Shown one piece after another: positions 16,897-26,087 of a DNA stretch of 64,000 nucleotides (position 1 is the first letter of the stretch; each line of letters begins with the position of its first letter). The stretch is taken from NCBI RefSeq assembly GCF_001660705.2, contig NZ_LYBV02000021.1, positions 1 to 64,000 on the forward strand, written 5' to 3'. The DNA comes from Saccharicrinis aurantiacus. GTDB lineage: Bacteria > Bacteroidota > Bacteroidia > Bacteroidales > Marinilabiliaceae. Below the pieces are notes generated by a model. It did not search any database. It was not told the origin of the DNA and saw only the letters and a program-made list of their open reading frames with translations. Both the position numbers and the translations under genes were made by a program.

Positions 16897-18417
16897 ATGA
16901 ATAATTATATAAAAACAATATTTCTAGCAGCTGTTATTGCTTTTACATCGTGTAGCGATGATTTCTTAACAGTTACACCAACAGCTGATCAAGAAGCTGG
17001 CGGCCCTGCAACCGAAGGGGCAATAATGTCGAATCTTACTGCGTGTTATCAAATTTTATTATTTGATAGTTATGCTGATTTTCAATACAACAGCGTTACC
17101 CTATTATCTGATTTAAGATCAGATGACATTTATAAAGGTGGCGGTAATGCGGGCGATCAGGCTGTTTTATACAGAGTATCTCAGTTAAATCCTACTGCAA
17201 ACGAAACACCACAAGGACTTTGGAATATTTATTTTGCAGGATTAAGTAGGGCCAATGGTGCAATAATTTCTTGCGAGAATGCTGTTGACGTTAATGAAGA
17301 AACATTAAATCGTTTTAAAGCAGAAGCGCATTTCATGAGAGCCTATTATGTGCACTGGTTATGGAAATTCTGGGGTAATATTCCTTATTTCACAGGTAAC
17401 CTAGATGCTCCTTACATGGCTCCTCAATATTCGGCAGATGAAATTTATGCTGAACTAATAAAGGATATTGATTTTGCTATAGCAGATGATAAATTACCTA
17501 TTACTACTACCGGTGCAGAAGCTGGAAGAGCTAGTAAAGCTGCTGCAATGATGCTAAAAGCGCGTATTGTAATGCACCAAAAAGATGAAAGTAAGTACGC
17601 TGAAGTTTTAGCTGATATGCAAACTATAGTTAGCGAAGGTGGTTTTGTATTAGCTGACTATGCTGACATATGGGGCCGTGATGGTCAATTCGGAAGTGAG
17701 TCTATTTTTGAAGCAAATCATGAAGCTGATGGAAAAAGTTGGGGTGGAGCCTGGTCTGGTTTCGGAACAAACTATCCAGCCTTTATTTCTCCGAATGAAC
17801 TTACGGGTACTGATTTATTAAGCGGTAGTGAAGAATATACTGGCGGTTGGGGTTTTGGCCCTGTGAGATCTGAAACAGTTGCTATTTTCGAAGAAGGAGA
17901 TGAAAGATTAGCTGCTTCTATTAATCAATTTGAAGCTGGTACATATACCGAGCGTTTTCAAAATACAGGTTATTTCATGGCTAAATATGCTGCGCGTGAA
18001 GGTTATAATGATGCTGCTTACGATCAAGATTTGAACTACGAAAACAATGTAAGAATTTTCAGATATGCCGAAACATTGTTAAATATTGCTGATTTAATAA
18101 CAATACAAGGTGTTGCTGCAACTGGCAGTATGACCGCTCAAGATGCATTAGATGCCATAAGAATGAGAGCTGGTTTAGATCCTATTTCTGCTACAGTAGA
18201 AAATGTTAAGTTAGAACGCAGAAGAGAATTTGTAGGTGAAGGAGTTAGATTTTGGGACTTATTAAGATGGGGTGATACCAATTTAATTACTGAGAATATT
18301 CCTGATTTTTCTTCAGAAAGAACATGGGATGATACTCGCAAGTGGTTTCCAATTCCACAACCTGAAATTGATAAAACTGAAGGAGAATTTAAATTGGTTC
18401 AAAACGACGGTTATTAA
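16897..18417 (+). CDS. SusD-family glycan-binding lipoprotein
   Basis: A 506-residue RagB/SusD protein. The lipobox ends at C19 (AFTSC), so the mature protein is a surface lipoprotein that caps the SusC barrel. Helical TPR-like repeats run through the N-terminal half (FKAEAHFMRAYYVHWLWKFW). The C-terminal signature is intact (LERRREFVGEGVRFWDLLRW, then WFPIPQPEIDKTEGEF). It lies 18 bases after SusC, so the two are co-transcribed. A perfect 13-bp hairpin follows the stop. Confidence 0.93.
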   Translation: MNNYIKTIFLAAVIAFTSCSDDFLTVTPTADQEAGGPATEGAIMSNLTACYQILLFDSYADFQYNSVTLLSDLRSDDIYKGGGNAGDQAVLYRVSQLNPTANETPQGLWNIYFAGLSRANGAIISCENAVDVNEETLNRFKAEAHFMRAYYVHWLWKFWGNIPYFTGNLDAPYMAPQYSADEIYAELIKDIDFAIADDKLPITTTGAEAGRASKAAAMMLKARIVMHQKDESKYAEVLADMQTIVSEGGFVLADYADIWGRDGQFGSESIFEANHEADGKSWGGAWSGFGTNYPAFISPNELTGTDLLSGSEEYTGGWGFGPVRSETVAIFEEGDERLAASINQFEAGTYTERFQNTGYFMAKYAAREGYNDAAYDQDLNYENNVRIFRYAETLLNIADLITIQGVAATGSMTAQDALDAIRMRAGLDPISATVENVKLERRREFVGEGVRFWDLLRWGDTNLITENIPDFSSERTWDDTRKWFPIPQPEIDKTEGEFKLVQNDGY

Positions 18418-18433
18418 GAAGGTATAATATGAA

Positions 18434-18463
18434 ATTAACTGAGAAGTTAGCTTCTCAGTTAAT
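18434..18463 (+). other. Perfect 13-bp hairpin between SusD and the glycan-binding gene
   Basis: ATTAACTGAGAAG (18434-18446) and CTTCTCAGTTAAT (18451-18463) pair over 13 bp with a four-base loop. No U-run follows, so it is more likely a processing or stability element, or a partial attenuator, than a full terminator. It would set SusC/SusD mRNA levels apart from the downstream genes. Confidence 0.65.
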
Positions 18464-18573
18464 CACTAAATTATAAAAACATGAAACGAGCGATGAGCAG
18501 CGTTTCCCACACAGGTAAACCATGTATAAGCGAGTTCCATCGAATACCTTTTAAAATATAAAAATATAATGAG

Positions 18574-20322
18574 ATGAAAAATATAATTAAGTCAAGCATA
18601 ATATTAGTGTTATCTACTATATTTTTTATGTCCTGTGAGGACAAGGAATATACATTAGGTGCCAATGAGGCACCTACGGATGAACAAATGGATTTCACCA
18701 TTACACCTGGCGATGATGCCTTTCACTTTGTAATTACAAACAACACTCCAGTTGATGGAATTCATACTGTAAACTGGGATTTAGGCAATGGAGCTAGCGA
18801 CAAGGGAAATGAGATAATTGCATATTACCCGCTACCAGGTGAATTTGAAGTTACGCTAACAATAACAACCAATAACGGACAATCTAATTCAAAGATTGGT
18901 AATGTTGAGCAAACTGAAACGGATTATTCATTTCTTGAAAGTCCTATACTTACCTACTTAACAGGAGGTGTAGAAAATACTGAGGGAAAAACATGGGTAG
19001 TGGATAGCTTAGCAAGTGGACATTTTGGAATAGGACCAACTGACGGAGTTGGTTTAGAATGGTGGGCAGCAACGCCACTTCAAAAAACAATGTCAGGAGC
19101 TTACGATGATGAATTCAATTTCAAATTAGTTGATTTCGTATTTACTTACGAAAATTACGGAGACTCATATGTTAAAGATTCGCGTATAAGTGATTCTAAC
19201 TATTCTAATCCTGTAGAAGTAGATGGAACAGATGCACGTGTACAATATACTATTACAGAAAGTGCTTCTTGGACGTTGACAGAGCGAGATGGGATAAATT
19301 ACCTTATTCTTTCCTCAGGACAGCCAATGTTCCTAGGTTTTGATTATGGTGGTACTTATGAGTATCGTATTGATGAAATTGATGAAACCAATATCAGTTT
19401 AAGTACAATTGGTGGCGATGGAAACAGATGGTATAATAAGTTAATTTTAAAAGGCTACGAAAAACCAACAGTTACTTTTACGACTGATATTGCCGAGGCT
19501 GCAGATGAAAATACATGGGCAGTATCGCTTCAAGATGTTGAGATACCAGAAGGAGTAAGTGTAAATGGCTTTACTGTTGATTTTGGCGATGGTTCTGAAG
19601 TGTATTCTTCCGATGATTACAATGCAACAATAGAGCATACTTATATGCGTAAGGGTACTTATCCAGTAACCATTACAGTTAGAGCATCAAATGAAGATAC
19701 TGAAGACATGCAGTCTATTACGATTGATAACTATCACTCAGAGTATGAGGTGTTCCTATTGGATTACATGGTAATGTATGTTGATAATAGTGAGGTTGAA
19801 ATGGCTCCAATGCAAGGAGAAGATTGTGCACTTACTCTTGTTGAAAATCCTGAGCGTATTTATCCTAACAAAGGCGTTAATGTGCTTCATTATAGTAAAG
19901 ATGGACAAGAGTGGGCGAATGCTAACATGAAACTTCCTGCTGGATATCGCTTTAATTTAACTAAGACTTCTGTTTTTAAAGTTATGGTTAGAGGAAAAGC
20001 AGGACAAGCTGTATTGTTAAAATTAGAAAACACCGATAGAGGTGGTAATGCTTGGCAAACAGGTGCAGAATTATCATATACTATTCAGGCAGACGACACA
20101 TGGGAAGTTGCTGAATACGATTTTGCAGGTGTTGGTGCAGGATGGGATTGGACAGGCGATATATTTACTTCGGATATCACCACAGATCCTAACTTTAATG
20201 ATGGATTCTACAATATTGTAAGAATTATGCTTAATCCAGGAAATGGAGAAGGAGCTCACGAGTTTTATATTGACGACTTAGCTGGGCCTCACGTTGAGGG
20301 TTTAAAATCAGCGTCTGAATAA
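18574..20322 (+). CDS. PKD-domain surface glycan-binding lipoprotein
   Basis: A 582-residue lipoprotein (lipobox ending C21, IFFMSC). It has a PKD-like domain at ~40-108 (VNWDLGNGASDKG) and a middle beta-rich part. A second PKD domain lies at ~318-385 (FTVDFGDGSEVY, HTYMRKGTYPVTITV). A C-terminal beta-sandwich at ~390-575 ends in FYNIVRIMLNPG, EFYIDDLAG, like carbohydrate-binding modules. No catalytic motif is seen. Its place after SusD and before the GH16 gene is that of a surface glycan-binding protein, and PKD lipoproteins are common in laminarin loci of marine Bacteroidota. The substrate is inferred from neighbours. Confidence 0.8.
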   Translation: MKNIIKSSIILVLSTIFFMSCEDKEYTLGANEAPTDEQMDFTITPGDDAFHFVITNNTPVDGIHTVNWDLGNGASDKGNEIIAYYPLPGEFEVTLTITTNNGQSNSKIGNVEQTETDYSFLESPILTYLTGGVENTEGKTWVVDSLASGHFGIGPTDGVGLEWWAATPLQKTMSGAYDDEFNFKLVDFVFTYENYGDSYVKDSRISDSNYSNPVEVDGTDARVQYTITESASWTLTERDGINYLILSSGQPMFLGFDYGGTYEYRIDEIDETNISLSTIGGDGNRWYNKLILKGYEKPTVTFTTDIAEAADENTWAVSLQDVEIPEGVSVNGFTVDFGDGSEVYSSDDYNATIEHTYMRKGTYPVTITVRASNEDTEDMQSITIDNYHSEYEVFLLDYMVMYVDNSEVEMAPMQGEDCALTLVENPERIYPNKGVNVLHYSKDGQEWANANMKLPAGYRFNLTKTSVFKVMVRGKAGQAVLLKLENTDRGGNAWQTGAELSYTIQADDTWEVAEYDFAGVGAGWDWTGDIFTSDITTDPNFNDGFYNIVRIMLNPGNGEGAHEFYIDDLAGPHVEGLKSASE

Positions 20323-20336
20323 TAACATGTAGATTG

Positions 20337-20386
20337 ATGAGTACTCAATAATATGCTTAACCATTAGCAAACCATTGAGTACTCAT
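20337..20386 (+). other. Perfect 13-bp inverted repeat before the GH16 gene
   Basis: ATGAGTACTCAAT (20337-20349) pairs with ATTGAGTACTCAT (20374-20386) across a 24-base loop. It is the second perfect 13-bp dyad between genes of this locus, with a different sequence from that at 18434. No U-run follows. The arms each contain the palindrome GAGTACTC, so a protein-binding site is also possible. Confidence 0.55.
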
Positions 20387-20407
20387 TATTAAATAAAACT
20401 TCACAAT

Positions 20408-21499
20408 ATGAAACGCCCAATGTTTGTATCTATTCTTACCTCAATATTAGCTATCTGGAGTTTTATCTCTTGCGATAAATCCGATGATAATGCATCCTCA
20501 ATAGACCCAAAATTCTCTTGGGAGGAATCAGCCAGTAATCCAAACGAAATTATATTTAAGAACCTTAGTGAAGGAGATTATTTATATGTAGAGTGGGATT
20601 TTGGTAATGGTAAAACCATTAGTAAAACTACCGATAAGCTTCAGGAACCCTCAGTTCATTATCCTGTAAAAGGAGAATACTCTGTAACACTTACTTTATG
20701 GGGGCAAACTAACCAAGCCAGCGATACTAAAACAACTATACAAACCATAACTATTTTAAACGATGACGAAAATTACGAACCCATTGAAGGACTAATTTGG
20801 TCTGATGAGTTTGATGGATCTTCAGTTAATATGAACAACTGGAAATTTGAAACCGGTGATGGGGGCTGGGGAAATCAAGAACTTCAAAACTATACCAATG
20901 GCGATAATGCGCACATTGAAGATGGGAAATTAATTATAACGGCTAAAAAGGTTAACGATAATCAGGTAGCAGGTTCATACACTTCAACGCGCATGGTTAC
21001 TTGGGGTAAGCAAGAGTTTACCTGCGGACGAATTGAAATTAGAGCAAAATTACCATCAGGTAGAGGAATGTGGCCCGCAATTTGGATGCTAGGTAGCAAT
21101 ATTGGTGACGCCGGATGGCCAGCCTGTGGCGAAATAGATATAATGGAGTATGTAGGTTTCGAGCCAAATCAGGTACATGGTTCAATACATTGCCCAGCAA
21201 GTTATGGTGCTACAGAATTTACAAAAACGCTTCCGCTCGAGAATTGTGAAGAAGAATTTAATAATTACGGTATTATATGGACCGAAGAAAGTATACAATA
21301 TTATGTGAACGATCCTGAAAATCCATTTTATACCTATGCTCCAAGTAATAAAAATGCTGACAATTGGCCATTTAATAAACCGCACTTTATTATTTTAAAT
21401 GCTGCTGTTGGTGGTACCTGGGGTGGTGCACAAGGTATTGATAACTCTATTTTCCCACAAACAATGGAAGTGGATTATGTGAGGGTATACGAACTCTAA
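20408..21499 (+). CDS. GH16 beta-1,3-glucanase (laminarinase-like) lipoprotein with PKD domain
   Basis: A 363-residue surface endo-glucanase. The lipobox ends at C22 (SFISC). A PKD-like domain spans ~35-118 (VEWDFGNGKTISK). The GH16 domain runs ~128-363, beginning LIWSDEFDGSSVNMNNW. The catalytic signature GEIDIMEYVG places the nucleophile at E242, helper D244 and acid/base E247, the spacing ExDxxE with the extra M of the laminarinase branch (EIDIME). It should cut internal beta-1,3 bonds in laminarin or mixed-linkage glucan on the cell surface before import by SusC/SusD. A separate possibility is a carrageenase or agarase-like GH16, but WPAIWMLG and the active-site spacing favour laminarinase. 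Confidence 0.88.
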   Translation: MKRPMFVSILTSILAIWSFISCDKSDDNASSIDPKFSWEESASNPNEIIFKNLSEGDYLYVEWDFGNGKTISKTTDKLQEPSVHYPVKGEYSVTLTLWGQTNQASDTKTTIQTITILNDDENYEPIEGLIWSDEFDGSSVNMNNWKFETGDGGWGNQELQNYTNGDNAHIEDGKLIITAKKVNDNQVAGSYTSTRMVTWGKQEFTCGRIEIRAKLPSGRGMWPAIWMLGSNIGDAGWPACGEIDIMEYVGFEPNQVHGSIHCPASYGATEFTKTLPLENCEEEFNNYGIIWTEESIQYYVNDPENPFYTYAPSNKNADNWPFNKPHFIILNAAVGGTWGGAQGIDNSIFPQTMEVDYVRVYEL

Positions 21500-21545
21500 C
21501 CTCCCTAATCTATAACCAAATTGCACAAACTTTAAATTAAATAAG

Positions 21546-23372
21546 ATGAGATTAATTGTTTCCTCCTTTCTGGTATTTATGATGGCCACTAGTTTATTGG
21601 CCTCCGATGCATTGCTGCAAAATAATTACCTGCGCAAAGGTTTAACCCTTAACGGTAAATGGAATTATATTGTTGATGTATATGAAACGGGTTACTATAA
21701 CTATCGTTGGGAACCCCATGATGGTTCTACAAACCCTGGTTCTGGTGCATTCTTTTTAAATGAGAAGCCACAAAATAAGAGAGAAATTATTGAATACGAT
21801 TTCGATATGGCTCCTACGCTATTGGTACCTGGCGACTGGAACTCACAAAAGGAAAAGTTATTTTATTACGAAGGAACCTTGTGGTACAAAAAGTCGTTTG
21901 ACATTGAAAACTTCGATGCCAATAAAAGATACTACCTACACTTTGGTGCTGTTAACTATAGAGCAGATGTTTATGTAAACGGAAAAAAGTTAGGTGTGCA
22001 CAAAGGTGGTTTTACACCATTCAACTTCGAGATGACTCACCTAGTGAATGCCAAAGATAACTTTGTTGTGGTACGTGTGGATAACAAAAGAGCTGCCGAT
22101 GAAGTACCAACCTTAAATACTGATTGGTGGAATTATGGCGGTATCACTCGCGATGTGACTGTTTACGAATTGGAGCAAACTTTCATCGAAGATTATTCTC
22201 TTCAGTTAGATAAAGAAAACAATAAATTATTGAATGGATATATCCAGCTGAATGGTGATACAAAAGCCAATGCAAAAGTAACAGTAAATATTCCTGAGCT
22301 TAAGCTGAATAAAGAATTTACTACCGATGCCAACGGGCATGTGAAATTCTCCATACCAACAAAAAAGTTAAACCTTTGGAGTTGCGATAATCCTAAACTT
22401 TACGATGTAAGCTTTGCATCGGGCGATGATATCATAAGCGATAAAATTGGTTTTCGCCAGATAAGCACACGTGGTTCTGATATTCTTTTAAATGATGAAG
22501 TAGTCTTTTTAAAAGGGATCTGTATTCACGAGGAAAACGCCATGCGTGGTGGCAGAGCTTATTCTATGGAGGATGCAGTAACGCATCTAAACTGGGCCAA
22601 AGAGTTGGGATGTAACTTTGTGCGCTTGGCACATTATCCGCACAACGAAAATATGGTACGCTTGGCCGATGAAATGGGGATGTTAGTTTGGGAAGAAAGC
22701 CCCGTGTATTGGACAATACAATGGGAAAACCCCGAAACTTATAAAAAAGCAGAGCAGCAATTAACCGAGGTGGTGTACCGCGATAAAAATAGAGCATCGG
22801 TTATTATATGGTCTATGGCAAATGAAACGCCACAATCAGAACCGCGATTAGAATTCTTATCGAATTTAGCCAAGAAAACACGTTCGCTCGATGACACTCG
22901 CTTGGTTAGTGCGGCTTTAGAAGTGCACAGTACAGTTCCTGGAGGCAATACCATGGTTATTGAAGATGAGTTTGCCGATGTGGTAGATATACTAAGCTTC
23001 AACCAATATTACGGTTGGTATTGGGGCGATATCGAAAATATCAAGAACCTTAAATGGGAGATTGATATCGATAAGCCTGTTGTGATTTCAGAATTTGGAG
23101 CTGGTGCTTTACAGGGTTATCATGGCGATAGCCTTACGGCTTGGAGCGAAGAATTTCAGGAGCTTTTATACGAAAAAACATTACCGGTATTAAATGCTAT
23201 TCCTCAAATTAGCGGAATTACACCATGGATTATTTCTGATTTCCGCTCGCCACGTCGCGTACTTATTCCTTATCAGGATGGATGGAACCGCAAGGGGTTA
23301 ATATCTGAAACTGGTAATAAAAAGAAAGCGTTTTACACGCTACAAAACTTTTACAAGAACATCAACAAATAA
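21546..23372 (+). CDS. GH2 beta-glycosidase
   Basis: A 608-residue GH2 enzyme of beta-glucuronidase/beta-galactosidase length. It has a signal peptide (MRLIVSSFLVFMMATSLLAS), an N-terminal sugar-binding sandwich (~60-205) and an Ig-like linker. A TIM barrel starts near residue 315 (VVFLKGICIHEENAMRGGRA). The acid/base is E427 (IIWSMANETP) and the nucleophile E516 (PVVISEFGAGAL). It is probably periplasmic and removes terminal residues from imported oligosaccharides. The specificity cannot be read from sequence. A GH2 is not a usual member of simple laminarin loci, so the target glycan may carry another sugar. It lies 46 bases after GH16 and 7 before GH3. Confidence 0.88.
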   Translation: MRLIVSSFLVFMMATSLLASDALLQNNYLRKGLTLNGKWNYIVDVYETGYYNYRWEPHDGSTNPGSGAFFLNEKPQNKREIIEYDFDMAPTLLVPGDWNSQKEKLFYYEGTLWYKKSFDIENFDANKRYYLHFGAVNYRADVYVNGKKLGVHKGGFTPFNFEMTHLVNAKDNFVVVRVDNKRAADEVPTLNTDWWNYGGITRDVTVYELEQTFIEDYSLQLDKENNKLLNGYIQLNGDTKANAKVTVNIPELKLNKEFTTDANGHVKFSIPTKKLNLWSCDNPKLYDVSFASGDDIISDKIGFRQISTRGSDILLNDEVVFLKGICIHEENAMRGGRAYSMEDAVTHLNWAKELGCNFVRLAHYPHNENMVRLADEMGMLVWEESPVYWTIQWENPETYKKAEQQLTEVVYRDKNRASVIIWSMANETPQSEPRLEFLSNLAKKTRSLDDTRLVSAALEVHSTVPGGNTMVIEDEFADVVDILSFNQYYGWYWGDIENIKNLKWEIDIDKPVVISEFGAGALQGYHGDSLTAWSEEFQELLYEKTLPVLNAIPQISGITPWIISDFRSPRRVLIPYQDGWNRKGLISETGNKKKAFYTLQNFYKNINK

Positions 23373-23379
23373 GATACAT

Positions 23380-25650
23380 ATGAACTTTAAATCGCTAATA
23401 AATGTAGGACTGATTGCAACCACTCTTTTAGGAGTGGGTTGTACATCGAGTGCAAATAATCGTGGGTACAGCAAAGATGCTGAGATTAACACTAAAGTAG
23501 AGATGCTACTTTCTAAAATGACCTTAGAGGAAAAGGTAGGTCAAATGAATCAGTACAATGGTTTTTACGATGCTACTGGTCCCGCACCTTCTGATGGTGA
23601 TGCTAAAAATAAATACGAGCATCTGCGCAACGGATGGGTAGGTTCAATGCTTAATGTACGTGGCGCTAAAGAAGTACGTGCCATGCAAAAAATGGCCGTT
23701 GAAGAATCGCGTTTGGGTATTCCTATGATTTTTGGTTTAGATGTAATTCATGGTCATAAAACATTGGCTCCTATTTCATTGGGCGAATCGGCTAGTTGGG
23801 ATTTAGAGGCCATTAAAAAATCGGCTCAGGTAGCTGCCACTGAAGCTGCTGCTGAGGGTATCAACTGGACTTTTGCTCCTATGGTTGACATTTCGCGCGA
23901 TGCCCGTTGGGGACGCGTTATGGAAGGTGCTGGTGAGGATACTTACCTAGGCTCAAAAATCGGAGTAGCACGTATTCAAGGTTTTCAGGGAGATGATTTA
24001 TCAGCAAATAACACCATTGCAGCTTGTGCCAAACACTTTGCAGGATATGGTTTTGCTGAGGCGGGTAGAGATTACAACACCGTTGATGTGGGTACTTCTA
24101 CCTTATACAATGTAATTTTCCCTCCATTCCAGGCTGCGCTTGATGCGGATGTAAAAACAGTGATGAACTCGTTTAATATTTTAAATGGCGTACCAGCCAC
24201 AGGAAACAAGTGGTTACAGCGCGACCTTTTAAAAGGGAAATGGGGCTTTAATGGTTTTGTAATTTCCGATTGGGGAAGTTGTATGGAAATGATGGCGCAT
24301 GGTTTTGCCGCTGATTTAAAAGAAGCTGCCGAATTAGCTGCCAATGCAGGATCGGATATGGATATGGAATCGTATGCTTACGTAAAACATCTATCCACTC
24401 TAGTGAAAGAAGGAAAAGTTAACGAAGCAGATATTGATGATGCGGTACGCAGAATATTAACCGTAAAATATGAGTTAGGCTTATTCGATGATCCTTATAA
24501 ATATTGCGATGAGCAACGCGAACAAGAATTGATCTATCACGAAGATCATAAGGCTGCTGTTTTAGATATGGCGCTTAAATCAGTTGTGTTGCTTAAAAAT
24601 GACAAGCAAGTTTTACCGCTTGATAAATCACAAAAGAAGATTGCTGTAATTGGTGCTTTGGCCAATGATAAAACCAGCCCGCTTGGTAGCTGGCGTGTGG
24701 CTTCTGACGATAATACTGCAGTTTCTGTTTTAGAAGGATTAAAAAATCACAATATAAAATATACTTATGCCAAAGGTGCTGATGTATCGGTAGGTGATGT
24801 TGGTTTTCAAATTCCGGTTACCATCAACAATACCGATAAAAGCGAATTTGCCGAAGCCATTGCTTTAGCTCGTAAATCAGAGGTGGTTGTAATGGTATTG
24901 GGTGAGCATGGTTACCAAAGTGGAGAAGGGCGTAGTCGTACCAACATTGGTTTACCAGGCGTTCAGCAAGAATTATTAGAGGAAGTTTATAAAGTAAATC
25001 AGAATATTGTTTTGGTATTAATGAATGGTCGTCCTTTGGCTTTACCATGGGCCGATGCACACATACCAGCAATACTTGAAACTTGGCAATTGGGCACAGA
25101 AAGTGGTAACGCAATTGCGAAAACTTTATTTGGCGATAACAATCCATCGGGTAAATTACCAATGACTTTCCCACGCAACGTAGCTCAATGCCCTATCTAT
25201 TATAATCACTATAATACAGGTCGTCCAACAGGAGGAAACGGAGTATTCTGGTCGCATTATATCGATGAGTCAAACGATCCATTGTATCCATTTGGTTTTG
25301 GATTAAGCTATACAAGCTTTGAGTATTCAAACCTTAAGGCGAAAGTTGATGGCGATGTGGTTAAAGTAAGCATCACGGTTAAAAATACCGGTAAAGTGGC
25401 CGGACAAGAAGTGGCTCAATTATATATTCACGATAAAGCTGCAAGCGTAGCACGTCCGATTAAAGAATTAAAAGGATTTGAGAAGTTTGAGTTAGCGCCA
25501 AACGATTCAAAGCTTGTGGAATTTGAATTGACTTCGAAAGAATTAGGTTTTTATAATAACGAAGGCGAGTTTGTGGTTGAAGCAGGTGATTTCGACATCA
25601 TGGTTGGAACCGATTCACAAAATGTTTCTATTACTTCAGTTACACTATAA
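23380..25650 (+). CDS. bglX: GH3 beta-glucosidase (BglX-like) lipoprotein
   Basis: A 756-residue GH3 exo-beta-glucosidase. The lipobox ends at C21 (LLGVGC). The N-terminal barrel holds GLDVIHGHKTLAPISLGESA and the nucleophile D297 in FVISDWGS. The C-terminal alpha/beta sandwich follows (VVLLKNDKQVLPLDKSQKK, then VMVLGEHGYQSGEGRSRTNI, where the acid/base Glu is expected), and a fibronectin III-like domain ends the protein. It matches the E. coli BglX layout and length. It should release glucose from beta-1,3-gluco-oligosaccharides in the periplasm or on the inner face of the outer membrane. It closes the locus and a strong terminator follows 34 bases after the stop. Confidence 0.9.
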   Translation: MNFKSLINVGLIATTLLGVGCTSSANNRGYSKDAEINTKVEMLLSKMTLEEKVGQMNQYNGFYDATGPAPSDGDAKNKYEHLRNGWVGSMLNVRGAKEVRAMQKMAVEESRLGIPMIFGLDVIHGHKTLAPISLGESASWDLEAIKKSAQVAATEAAAEGINWTFAPMVDISRDARWGRVMEGAGEDTYLGSKIGVARIQGFQGDDLSANNTIAACAKHFAGYGFAEAGRDYNTVDVGTSTLYNVIFPPFQAALDADVKTVMNSFNILNGVPATGNKWLQRDLLKGKWGFNGFVISDWGSCMEMMAHGFAADLKEAAELAANAGSDMDMESYAYVKHLSTLVKEGKVNEADIDDAVRRILTVKYELGLFDDPYKYCDEQREQELIYHEDHKAAVLDMALKSVVLLKNDKQVLPLDKSQKKIAVIGALANDKTSPLGSWRVASDDNTAVSVLEGLKNHNIKYTYAKGADVSVGDVGFQIPVTINNTDKSEFAEAIALARKSEVVVMVLGEHGYQSGEGRSRTNIGLPGVQQELLEEVYKVNQNIVLVLMNGRPLALPWADAHIPAILETWQLGTESGNAIAKTLFGDNNPSGKLPMTFPRNVAQCPIYYNHYNTGRPTGGNGVFWSHYIDESNDPLYPFGFGLSYTSFEYSNLKAKVDGDVVKVSITVKNTGKVAGQEVAQLYIHDKAASVARPIKELKGFEKFELAPNDSKLVEFELTSKELGFYNNEGEFVVEAGDFDIMVGTDSQNVSITSVTL

Positions 25651-25683
25651 TATCAATCATTCTAATATCAAAAAACTACCATT

Positions 25684-25710
25684 AAGGGTGTTCACTTGTT
25701 GAGCACCCTT
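25684..25710 (+). terminator. Rho-independent terminator of the glycan locus
   Basis: AAGGGTG (25684-25690) pairs with CACCCTT (25704-25710), extended inward by a T-G wobble and three more pairs to give an 11-bp stem with a five-base loop, followed by TTTT. It lies 34 bases past the GH3 stop. Confidence 0.85.
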
Positions 25711-25767
25711 TTTTACTTTTTACTTTTTACTTATCCTGATAAGTGGAATTTTCAATGCTAATGCCGT

Positions 25768-25988
25768 CCGCACTAAGTTTGAAATTTTCCGTACCAATTG
25801 TTGACCGTCCGTACTAATGGTGAACCCAATTGGAACCAAGGTGGAGTTGTCCGTACTAAAGGTTGAGGCATTTGAACACAAGGTTGGACTATCCGTACCA
25901 AAGTGAAGTCGTTTGAACCTAAGGTGGAGTCGTCCGTACCATACTTTACCCGTCCGTACCAATAGTAAGCCGTCCGTACGCGGCTTAC
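25768..25988 (+). repeat. Degenerate ~21-bp repeat array with terminal hairpin (locus 2)
   Basis: A CCGTAC-like motif recurs at 25768, 25789, 25809, 25831 (TGGAAC), 25851, 25872 (TTGAAC), 25893, 25913 (TTGAAC), 25934, 25954 and 25974, spacings 20-22. In the middle, CCGTAC units alternate with TnGAAC units, giving a 41-42 bp super-period (25809, 25851, 25893, 25934). A second word, AAGGTGGA or similar, recurs about 10 bases into many units. The array ends in a hairpin with perfect arms GTAAGCCG (25965-25972) and CGGCTTAC (25981-25988). Units are not identical, unlike a CRISPR array. Confidence 0.85.
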
Positions 25989-26028
25989 AGAAGGTTTTTA
26001 TAGGAATAGGCGATGAGGTAAAACTAAA

Positions 26029-26060
26029 AAGAGGCTGCACCATTTAAGGTACAGCCTCTT
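26029..26060 (-). terminator. Rho-independent terminator of the M16 peptidase genes
   Basis: AAGAGGCTG (26029-26037) and CAGCCTCTT (26052-26060) form a 9-bp stem. On the minus strand it is followed by TTTTTAGTTT. It lies 28 bases past the stop of the peptidase gene at 26088. Confidence 0.85.
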
Positions 26061-26087
26061 GTATATTATTTATTGTTTGAGTACTAA

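Larger units (their letters stand above)
25651..26087. other. Intergenic region between convergent genes, filled by a terminator pair and a 21-bp repeat array
   Basis: The 437 bases hold a plus-strand terminator (25684-25710), the degenerate repeat array (25768-25988) and a minus-strand terminator (26029-26060). A minus-strand open frame at 25720-26043 crosses the array but shifts phase relative to the repeats and has no family features, so it is not called. Confidence 0.75.

Noticed and set aside
18481-18561. 26-codon ORF between SusD and the glycan-binding gene
   Set aside because: It is too short, has no family, and codes unlike the neighbours; it may be an insertion fragment but nothing supports translation.
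25768-25988. CRISPR array
   Set aside because: Units are degenerate and about 21 bp with no distinct repeat/spacer division, and there are no cas genes in the window.
25720-26043. 107-codon minus-strand frame across the repeat array
   Set aside because: It is made of the array plus the terminator; unit spacing of 20-22 shifts the repeat phase within the frame, and there is no ribosome site or family.
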